From contig JAHLJT010009436.1 in the NCBI GenBank assembly GCA_031308135.1, positions 215,611,420 through 215,675,419 on the forward strand: 64,000 nt of DNA. The letters are read 5' to 3'. Below, piece by piece: positions 55,475 through 64,000 of this stretch. This DNA comes from Acheta domesticus. Lineage: Eukaryota; Arthropoda; Insecta; Orthoptera; Gryllidae. Position numbers and translations under genes: made by a program. Every line of letters starts with the position of its first letter. Position 1 is the stretch's first letter. The notes below the pieces were generated by a model. That model saw nothing but the letters and a program-made list of their open reading frames with translations, was not told the DNA's origin and searched no databases.

Positions 55475-55750
55475 AGTTACTCAGAAATGTTTCCCCAGGA
55501 GGGGATCACATGTTTCGGCGATGTCCACTGGCCTGCAAGCTCGTCAGATTTGTCGGTTTGCGACTTCTTCTTATGGGGTTACTTAAAAAGTAAAGCGTAC
55601 TGCAACAAACCTCGTACTCTCAATGATCGTTGAGAAATTGCAACTGTTTTACACACCTTGACGAAAGTGATGGAGAATTTCGAAGAAAGACATTTAATGG
55701 GTATTTACAAAGACGGTCGCTATCTGTCTGACGTTATCTTCAAAAAGTGA

Positions 55751-56035
55751 AAACAAAAGACTACCGTGACAAAACGTGACAATTCATAAATTGGTTACAT
55801 AACCAATTGTAGTGATGTGGTTACATTTTATATGTGATCCAAATAAAACCAATTATACTAGTTTGAAATTCATGCGTTCTTTTTGCTCCACCTTCTGCAT
55901 GTTATATTTACAATTGAATCTTTAATCTCTGTATTCATTTGCAATTTGTATTCATCTCCTTTGCGCAACCAGCATTGGAATCGTCCATCCTCGCAAGGGA
56001 GAAAGCTCATCGCCCAACAGCATCACAAGCAAATT
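55751..56035. other. Flank right of the mariner pseudogene
   Basis: AT-rich. It contains TTGGTTACATAACCAATTGT at about 55789 (palindromic) and a further GGTTACATTTTATATGTGATCC-type stretch, possibly part of the mariner 3' end. The terminal repeat was not resolved. Confidence 0.35.
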
Positions 56036-56458
56036 TGCGTCGATTTCCTCGCCGCCGAGGTTTTCCCTCTGGGAGCGGCGCCGAGTTCCCTCGGCCGGCT
56101 GCGCGCACACACACGCGCGAAACGCCCAGACTCGAAGGGGGTCCGCAGCAGCAGGTGGAGGGGGCGGGGGAGGAGAAGGAAGGGAAGGAGGAGGAAGAGT
56201 CGGCGAGAACGGGCCCAGGCGAACTCGGTTAAGTGTGAGCAGATTAATGCGGGGCGATATATCCCGCCGTTCAATTAGGGCGAGGCGCCCCGCCGCGGCC
56301 GCTCGCCGCGCTATGAAACGCAATCGGCTGGCTTCCCCGGGCCACGCCCCCGCGCCCGCCCCGCCCCCGCTCCCGCGTCTACGCCCGGGCGCGCTCCGCG
56401 CTGCACGGCGCCCCGCCGCGACGCCCGGGACGCGCTCAGGTTCCCTCCCACGCACGGG
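56036..56458. other. GC/CpG-rich island
   Basis: A CpG-dense block ending at the start of the 140-bp tandem array. Overlapping frames on both strands (up to 178 codons) are Arg/Ala/Pro-rich without domains. Confidence 0.45.
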
Positions 56459-56922
56459 AGCACGCAAACTGCACACTGACAACGCCATCGATCTATCGCC
56501 AGGAAGGTGGCAAAACTTCGTATGTCAGAGAGTGTATGATTTTGAGTCAAAACTGTACTAAATGGATAAACCCTTACTGTCTGGTCTCGACGTGCAGGAG
56601 CATACACCGTGCACACTGACAACGCAATCGATCTATCGCCGTGAAGATGGCAAAACTTCGTGTCTCAGAAAAAAACATTTTGAGTTGAAATTGTCAAATA
56701 AAACTGCACTAGATGCATGAACCCTACAGTCTGATCTCGACGCACAGAAGCATACACAGTGCAAACTCCAAACGAAATTGATCTATCGTTGTGAAGATGG
56801 CAAAACTTCGTATATTAGAGAAGACAATTTTCAGTTGCATGTTATAATATTAAATAAAATCTGCTGCACAAGATGAATAAACTTTTACATCAAAATCCGG
56901 CCTAGATCGCCATAGAAGTGAA
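56459..56922. repeat. Satellite-like tandem array, three 140-150 bp monomers
   Basis: Anchor points are CACACTGACAACGC at 56473, its copy at 56613 and a decayed CAAACTCCAAACGA at 56762. Each is followed by ATCGATCTATCG-like sequence, AAGATGGCAAAACTTCGT, a TTTTGAGTT-like run and CTGATCTCGACGCACAG. A partial fourth monomer ends at about 56922. Divergence increases to the right, and the first monomer grades into the GC island. Confidence 0.88.
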
Positions 56923-57775
56923 TAATCGAACCTCTTAATGTTATGACGTTCAAATATTCAGTTACTTAAGAGAAACTATTTTTTACTGGTTTTTTTTCCT
57001 TTTTCTTTTTAGAAATGAGGTTCTGCCATTTCAACAACAATATTCCATGTTACAGAGAAAAGTGACATATAAAAAATGGACGATATCGTGTTAATATGAT
57101 CACTGGTCAAATCCAATGTCAATTCACAATGTGGAATTATTAAAATTATTTCCACAAGTCGGTTATATGTAAAATGTGGAACAACACAGTAATATACTAT
57201 TTTGTTGACTAAATATTCCCCTTTTAATTTATTAACAGTACTGAAAAGTATGCATTTGTGAGTTGTGCCATTGTTTGTGTGATTTGCTATACAAACGTGC
57301 GATTCAGACACTTGTATCTCGTACACATGTAATATTCCTTATAGATATTAATTGTAACTTTATATAGTTTTTAATTATACTACATTTTGTTCATTTTGCA
57401 TATTTTGTACAAACTACGGAACACGTCTCCGTAATTTTTATTTCTATTTATCTGTAAAATATTCTTCTTCAATATGTCAAATCAATAAAAATTCAACATA
57501 AAATTAACCAAAATAAAAAAAGAATAATAAGACATTAATTCTGGAAGACATGCCCCCCCCCCTAATCACCACAAGGATGCTTCATCTCCCCACAAAATTA
57601 CTGATCCGAAGGAAGAATTAATTCCCTCCCCCCCCGTTTTTGCGAGCCAATTTCTTAAATATCGCCGTGTTCGAACACCAAAATTCTCGTAAACTACGAA
57701 AAAGTTATGGCGTTCCTACCAGCCCAGTATCGTTTCGATTTTTCCTCGTAATTAATAATCGTTGCCCTAGATGGT
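56923..57775. other. AT-rich non-coding stretch
   Basis: AT-rich with two C-runs (about 57551 and 57627). No gene is seen. Confidence 0.4.
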
Positions 57776-58030
57776 GATGAAATACGTCTCGCTGAACGCA
57801 GCGTAGGCGGCAAACCGGAAGTTCGGCGCGTGTCGGAGGCCTGCGAGTCGGGGAGAAACTGGGGGAGGGGAGGGAGTGCATGGGGGGGTGGGATTGAGGG
57901 GGAGGCGGTAAGGGTGGGGCAAGCGGCGCCGGGCGGACCAGGCACATCACTTACCCCCAAAGCCCCCGCAGCGGGTGCTCCCAGCCAAAAGGGTTCCTGA
58001 AATTTGAACGGCGCCAGCGTGGGGTCATCA
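57776..58030. other. Small GC-rich island
   Basis: G-rich on the plus strand (GGGGGAGGGGAGGGAGTGC at about 57861). No gene. Confidence 0.4.
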
Positions 58031-58555
58031 ATGCTTTACGCCTTCGCAGTAATTTTTAGACGCGTTACGCCCGTAATACACCATTGGGACGGAAAAATTC
58101 ATGCTATCAGAAGAACGTTGAATCTTAACGGTAAATATACGGCATTAAATTGCCTGTTTGAGACATTTTTCTTGAAAAACGGAAATATAAAACAGAAACT
58201 AATTGAAAATAGGGTTTGATGATCTCTAGAGGAATTTTCATTGGTTTCACAATATATTTAGAAAGAGTCTTGTTGTTCGCATTGTTTAATTATATTAAAA
58301 CTGTTATTTGTGTTTGGCATACTATAAAACTACTCAAATCATACTTGAACATTTTGTTAAGACCTTCTTCTAAAACACGTAGGGGTTGAGAATATATAAG
58401 AATTCGAACAAAAGTGAGAAAAGATCTATAATAAAAACGGCAGTAAGGGCTATGCTGTGTTTATTGCTAAAAGGTCCCAACCCTTTATTTCCTCCGTGCT
58501 CCGCGAAACGTAACACAGTCGTCCGCTTGCTGCAAGACGCATCAGATCGACCCCG
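58031..58555. other. AT-rich non-coding stretch
   Basis: No gene or repeat recognised. Confidence 0.4.
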
Positions 58556-58970
58556 CAAATAAAACGCGCCTCTCGCCGACTTTGGAGCGCGAAGTCAAAC
58601 GCTCTGCAGCCGAGCGACACCTCGAAAACTCCCCATTACAGAAATTGCGTTCCCCGGACCACTCCCATCAACGCGAATGGGCGCCGGCCCCCCTTTCGCG
58701 GGGGTCCTCTCGCACCTTGACGACTTCCCTCTCCCTCAGACCCTCCCTCTCCGTCCTCTTGCGCCGCCCAAACGCACTGCTCGCCCGGCCGCCCGCGTCG
58801 CGCCGCCCCTCGCAAGGGCGCGGAATCACTATAGCGACTGCCGTTCGCGGGAGAACTTACGGCCCCGGCGCCCCTCAGGTGGTCGCCCCGCCACGCTCAC
58901 CGCTCCTGGCTGGACGCCCGACGCCCCGCCGTTGACCGTTTGCAGAAGGCCGAATTTCGAACTCAAGGTG
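58556..58970. other. GC/CpG-rich island
   Basis: A CpG-rich block with a 117-codon plus-strand frame (Arg/Pro/Ser-rich). The frame has no domain and is overlapped by another frame. Not called as a gene. Confidence 0.4.
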
Positions 58971-59790
58971 AAGGTATAGAATCGACAAATCGGTTTTACT
59001 CCGCCTTCTCACTGAAATGTCAAATTACTGAACTGCGTTGCCCCTAGGTCTGCAGATTATTCAAATGTGGGATCTTCAAAATATGTAACACACTTTATAC
59101 AATGAGGATGCTTGACTATAATCCTACGTTTCCAGAATTCAAATTCCAATCACTGAATTTTGTTTAGTTTCATGCAATATTTGCCCTGCCACCCGTGCAT
59201 GGTACGTTATCGAGATGCGTTTCATTCACCACTTATTGCTCAATTACTTCAGTTTGGTACCACATGTATCCACTCACTCTGTAAACTTATCTCGTTTCAC
59301 ACAGGGGGGATATGAGTAATTTGGAATCCATTTACTACGAACATACTGAAGATTCCGACCCTCAGTCAAGTTTCTCACCATCTTACCTCTTCCTTTCCCA
59401 GATCAATAGTTCATACCTCCCTCTTTCTGTTGAAATGTTCAAATGCGATCAGGTTCGCTTCTGAACCTGAACGGAAGATCCTTTCCAGGCGATGGAAACT
59501 AGAACGCCTCTGGTTTTCATTCACAAGCATGGCCAACTACAGTTAGAGATTAGGTGACATGTCAGTACTTTGTGGAATTTGATAGAACACCATCGGGACA
59601 GAATTTCCAGACCCATGAATTTCCACCAGTAGACCCATCACAAACTAACCTTCATTCCATCTCAATATTTCTCCGCTTCTTAATTGATTCTCAATGCTTG
59701 GCAAATACAGAATATCTTTTTCGTCTCTTTTCCGCGAATCAGCCCGTGCGTGAACCACTACGCGCACCAGCTTGCAGCCGCCTTCAATCT
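58971..59790. other. AT-rich non-coding stretch
   Basis: No gene or element is identified. Confidence 0.4.
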
Positions 59791-60170
59791 CCCACCCGGT
59801 TCATTCCGTCCGCCCACGTCGTACTCCGGTCGTACGCGACGCTCCACCCCGCCCCTCCCCGCCCCAGGTAGGCGTCGCGGCGCCCTCCTGCCGCGCCCTC
59901 CGCGTAACGGCGCGTCCCGCGGGGCGCGGTATATTTCATTTTAAATAATTTATCGCGCGATGGCCGCCGCCGCCGCACCTTTCCTCGGGGAGGTATTCGG
60001 GGCCCGCGCCGTTCGCGCCGCCCCCGCCGTCGCCGCTCGCTTCGACGCCGCCGCCGCGTTCGCGGACGCCACCGCCGCGAGCGCGCGGAATTTTCAGCAA
60101 TTCCCGCCCCGGGGCACGTCGTCCAATTGTTATTGGTGATCCTGGGGACGGCGGGCCTGCGGGGAATAAT
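59791..60170. other. GC/CpG-rich island
   Basis: CpG-dense, with GCCGCCGCCGCCGC-type runs and an internal AT gap at 59930..59955. Grades into the GGGCGAGCGAG array. No domain in any frame. Confidence 0.45.
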
Positions 60171-60820
60171 TCTTAGAGCGCGCGGGGGGGGGGGCAGGCG
60201 GGCGAACGAGCGTGCGGGCGCAGGCGCGGAGAATAGAGCGAAGGTGGGCAAGCGAGGGACGAAAGCGGGCGGGCGGGACAAGGCAGGCGAGTGCCGGTTG
60301 GCGAGAGCGGGAGGGGCAGTGCGGACAGGCGATCGCGAATGGGCGGGCGAGCGAACGAGCGTGGGCGGGTGAGTGAGGCTCAGATGAGCGCGGGAAGGCG
60401 AGCGAAGACTGGCGAGCACGGACGTATGAGCGACAACGAGCGTGAGAGGGCGGGCGAGCGAGGACGGGCGAGCGAGCGCGGGCGGGCGGGCGGGCGAGGA
60501 CGAGTGAGCTAACGTGAACAAGCGAGGGCAGGCGAGCGCCGGAGGGCGAGCGAGCGATCGCGGCGGGCGAGTGAGGACGGGCCAGCGAGGACAGACGAGC
60601 TAGGGATGGCGGACGTACGAGCGAGGACGAGTGAGCTAACGTGGACGGCTGAGGGCAGAGGCGAGCGCGGGAGGGCGAGCGCAGGCGGGCGAGCTGGGGT
60701 TGGCGAGCGCGTACGGGCGAGGGCAGGCGAGTGCGGGGTGGGGGCGAAAGCGTGGGGCGGAGCGCGGGGGTGCGAACGCGGGCGGCTCGCTGTCTTGAGG
60801 GCGGGAGTCTGGCGCGCGAG
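60171..60820 (+). repeat. Degenerate GGGCGAGCGAG minisatellite
   Basis: Dozens of imperfect GGCGAGCG(A/C)G and GGGCGGGCGAGCGA units, with longer phrases such as ACGAGTGAGCTAACGTG repeated at 60500 and 60628. The resulting Arg/Ala/Gly frames on the plus strand and Pro/Ser/Leu frames on the minus strand (up to 245 codons) are repeat translations. Confidence 0.75.
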
Positions 60821-62555
60821 GGTGTGTTTTATAGGGGGCGCTGCAGGCCCAAGATGCGTGAGCACGTCGGCGCCGCTGCCCTGAGATCGAACAGGTTGAA
60901 CGTGCAACAAGCGCCACAATACTTGGTCGCAAGTGCGGATTCTGAGAGATTAGATATCCCAAAAGAGAAAAAAAAATATTACTTTTAAATCCTTAATTGA
61001 AGACAGTTTTTTCAATTTAAGACGAGAGACACATAATACAAGTATTTCGAGGTCTCACAATGCTTTTTAGTCGTATGTATACAACTACAAAATAGAGTAA
61101 AAAATCAGATATCTGAATTGCAATGCTCTTATTCTAATTTTGAAAACTTCGCATCAATCTTAGAACGTTTCAGATCTCTCAGAGTTGCAGCTACCAATAT
61201 TTCTAGAGGACTAATAGGTATGACAACAGAAATAAGTTTAAGGAAACGCGAAGAGAGAAAAAACTTCAGATTTTGCAGAAACTTCAGATTTTGTGAAAGA
61301 CAATAATTCATAAATTCTTTTTTTTGTATCAATGGATCAATAAAAAGTATCTGAAAACAAATTTGGAACCTGCTCATAATCTGAAAAAAAACGGGTTTTC
61401 TCTTAATGATTGCTAAGTTGAAAGCTTGAAAAAAGTTATTCTCTATTACCTTACAAAATATATTCAAAGTAGAAAATCGAAACTTTGCAGGAGATAAAAT
61501 ACACTGAATGTATCTCAATAAAAAATCGTAGAAGTATTTCATTCAGAAGGTTAAACGCGCTCCTTCATATTTTGTAATATATGGCTAATGTACGTACCTC
61601 TCTATGGCCTCTGAGGTTGAAAAACATTGTATCTTCTTTCGTGAGCGCTGCGAACAGCGGCGCCAGATACGAATCAATCCGACATAACTTAGAATTATGC
61701 CTTTTATTAAAATAAAAGGAATAAAGATAAATTAAAAATTATATACGACGATAACAATTCTCTAAAAATATGACTATCTCGCTTCTTCGTCGGTCGTGAG
61801 GACATCTTCCTGTAAACGTTTGTTCAACTTACGCACGTGCGAGTAGGCGCGTGCGAGGAAACGCGGAAACTGGGTACTTGCGCATCAGAACGGCGCGGCG
61901 CGTCTGCAGTCATCGTGCAGCTCCTTTGGTGAAATTTCACTTCTCGCGCAGTGATTCCGTTCTCCCTTGGCGATTGAGAGAACTACTGACTTATAATTGG
62001 CGTATTTTTTTTAACTTATTCAACAAAACAAGCGTTTTACTGACAAGTTTTTGTGATATCACGTAAGTACGTATGAAATCCTATTGGAGGATATCTTGTT
62101 CACAGGTACAAATGATCAAGGGGGAATATCGGGAATCACCCTCCGGAAAATGTTTCATGCCTTCTTCTAAAATAGTACTTCTCTTTCCCTGCCAGGGACA
62201 CAATTGATCCACTTCTTATTGTCTCATTTCCACTCTTTGAAATGTTTTCTTCCAGGAATTCAAACCAAGACAATTTGTCAAGAAAATATTAATCATAGAA
62301 TTTATTCACATTGTGTTGCCTAAGTGAACATGTTCAATTCTTCTATCCCTTCCCTCCCGGAGTTGTAACATCCCCTTTTGGAGAAAACTGCCAATTCACT
62401 ATCTGGTTCGATACGCATTCTTTGAGAAATATGGATGTTGACAACAAATATAGCACATACGATTCTTCCTTTCAGCCAATCCGATTTATTCTGCAAAAAT
62501 GGGAATATTCCATTACAGCAAGTAGAGTGTAGGCAATTGAGAAACCATAGCGCAG
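60821..62555. other. AT-rich non-coding stretch
   Basis: AT-rich apart from a small CpG patch at 61840..61960. The 137-codon minus-strand frame at 61129..61542 is Phe/Ile/Lys-rich without a recognisable domain. No gene is called. Confidence 0.35.
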
Positions 62556-62795
62556 AGTTCGACGGGCGCGCAAAGTGGTGGCCGAGGAGCGGGACGACGC
62601 AGAGGGGCGGGGCGCGGCGGGGCGGGGCGGATAATCCCGCTGGCGCCGGGCCGCGGCGGCGTCGATGGGGCGGATACATAAGTAACGAGTTGGGCGGCGA
62701 CCTCGGCAGCGAGGGCCCGCTGCCAGACGACGCGCGGGCGCCAGTGGCCCCGCCCCCGCCACGTACCCCGACGCACACGCAGGCTCCCACCGCTA
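62556..62795. other. GC/CpG-rich island
   Basis: About 240 bp of dense CpG (GGGGCGGGGCGCGGCGGGGC at about 62604). Overlapping frames, no domain. Confidence 0.45.
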
Positions 62796-63545
62796 ATGAG
62801 GGATACCGAAATTCGTGTTGCTAAGGTCGCGGCATTCTGACTGCAGTGCGTGACACGATTCTGGCAACGACCTTTCTGCTGTGCTGCTCCCCAGACTCTT
62901 CAGCTTCAGCGCTTCGCATGTTACGGGATTGTTTCGTGCCAATGTTGGTTGACAGATAGAGCGCAAGGATTCAATAAAATGGCATCCATTTCCTGATATA
63001 TACCAGCACAAATGTATCGATGTATGTATTCAGTGCATTATGTGCATTTTTTTCTTTCAATAATCAAATAAGCATTCTTCTTGCTTTTTTTCCCCCAAAT
63101 AATACAATAATTATTTTTCTTGCATGTTTATCACACGAATTTACTAATAAAGGTACTCGCACAACCGACACCCAAAATATCATTTGCTGTTCTAACATAT
63201 TTACTTCCTTCTACGTCGGTCGAGAAGAAGTCCGTCTGGTCGGTTTTATCTATAATAACCAAATTATCTAAAATGGCCTACTGTATTCGCAGCAGTGCCC
63301 CATTGGCCCGAATTCAGGTGGCATTTTAAAAAAATATAATTATTTCGTTTCGTTCCGTTCTGTACTGTGCTGTACAAACTACAAGAATCTATGGTAATAG
63401 ATTACAAATGCCTTCAACAGGATCGGCGGGTAGCACAAGGGAAATGCAATAATTCGATATCAGCAGCAAAGAACCTCGCGGCGTCCTCGAATTGAGTACG
63501 TGAGATATCGAGAGAGAACCTGCCGATAGAATACAAGAGCTGCGA
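62796..63545. other. Non-coding stretch
   Basis: AT-rich, average from 63420. No gene or element recognised. Confidence 0.35.
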
Positions 63546-64000
63546 CCGCTCCGCTTGGGGTCGCTCCAGCTAAATTCAACCAGCGGCGTCCCCGATTCCA
63601 GGTTTCTCGAGGGAGCGCACCGCATCGCCCGGGCCCTCAGCAGCAGGGGAATGGGGAAGGGGAGGGGGTGGGAGTGGGGGTCGGCGCATTGCCACGGCGA
63701 TCACGCGTGCCCCGGCGACCTCTCCCTGCGCCCCCGGGGCTGGCGGGCGTTTCGCCGAGCGCGCGCCCGGATCTGATAAACGTGGCGACGGTGATGATGG
63801 CGGTGGCAACGGGGCTCGGGCGGTGACGGCTTGAAAAGGGTCGGACGCGGTGGTTGTGGAGACAGTGGTGGTGATAGAGTACGGGATGGAGGTGGTGTGA
63901 GTGAGGAGTTCCTGGCAGAAACTGGTGTAATGGTGGTGGTATTCGCGGGGATGGTCTTCCTGGTACCGGTTGCGCTAGTGGTGGTAGTGTTGGTGTTCGT
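63546..64000. other. GC-rich island passing into GGTGGTGG minisatellite
   Basis: The CpG block to about 63775 is followed by GTGATGATGGCGGTGGCAAC and many GTGGTGGT variants to the window edge, resembling the arrays at 829..1395 and, inverted, 18900..19440. No gene. The array continues beyond the window. Confidence 0.5.

Larger units (their letters stand above)
53701..55750 (+). pseudogene. Mariner-like transposase pseudogene, interrupted
   Basis: Three regions of a mariner-like DDE transposase follow in order on the plus strand. The N-terminal helix-turn-helix region (53701..53990) has QWTVHHRVFATQHFFRSND, ITVQRIFRPHFNV, PDRNTIL and WRPRTVRATE. The first catalytic segment (54080..54330) has FCERMFEVL, SDETHFRLEGYVCKEN and a VTVWCGI-like block. 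The second acidic segment (LRQDRVTGRTAND, canonical QDGAT-H-TA) is at about 54440. The last part (55468..55750) has WPASSSDLSVCDFFLWGYLK, KVMENFEERHLMG and KDGRYLSDVIFKK up to a TGA. The order matches the insect mariner-like family whose third acidic residue lies in an SPDLTPCDFFLWG-type motif. The copy is dead: several stop codons, frameshifts, and a 989-bp element inserted at 54479..55467. Confidence 0.88.

Noticed and set aside
59784..60521. 245-codon minus-strand frame
   Set aside because: Ser/Pro/Arg/Leu-rich translation of the GGGCGAGCGAG array; no domain.

Overview
This is a stretch of nuclear DNA from an animal, most likely an arthropod and probably an insect with a large, intron-rich genome. 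There are no bacterial-style operons. The sequence is mostly AT-rich and non-coding, with many short GC/CpG-rich islands of about 150 to 1000 bp and a good deal of transposon debris. The SINE, MITE, mariner and LINE types fit an insect. I cannot name the species.

I can support only one host gene. On the minus strand, 13606..13447 reads as the first coding exon of a secreted class-2 semaphorin (Sema-2a type). It has a good Kozak context, a signal peptide, the W-x-FYYE-x-PCC motif that starts the mature protein, and an AAG|GTACAG splice donor. It sits at the edge of a CpG island (13607..14100) that is the likely promoter or 5' UTR. No further semaphorin exon is visible towards position 1, so intron 1 appears to be at least 13.4 kb. 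Sequence above about 14.1 kb would be upstream of the gene or, if there are untranslated 5' exons, 5' intron.

Mobile elements, left to right: three copies of one long tRNA-derived SINE family, all on the minus strand (303..828, 6758..7236, 42154..42718; the last has a target duplication); two copies of a TA-flanked MITE (4852..5078 and 30527..30702); a second MITE family (27682..27962); a degenerate pogo/Tigger-like element (about 23538..24350); a foldback element built of inverted arrays of a 31-bp repeat (26557..27244); a 5'-truncated jockey-like LINE with a perfect 13-bp target duplication (29543..30138); a decayed mariner-like transposase copy (53701..55750), split by a 989-bp terminal-inverted-repeat element nested within it (54479..55467); and three other tRNA-like SINE heads (21184, 30917 and 40770 regions).

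Tandem repeats include a 140-150 bp satellite-like array (56459..56922), an 11-bp/10-bp GC minisatellite (49198..49523), a higher-order AAT repeat (16918..17044), a (CA)n tract inside a duplicated flank (24600..24736), (CA)n(CG)n at 46178..46207, and several G-rich arrays that could form G-quadruplexes. Long open frames in the GC islands are by-products of few stop codons and repeats, not genes. I found no CRISPR array, no rRNA, no intact tRNA gene and no intact transposase.
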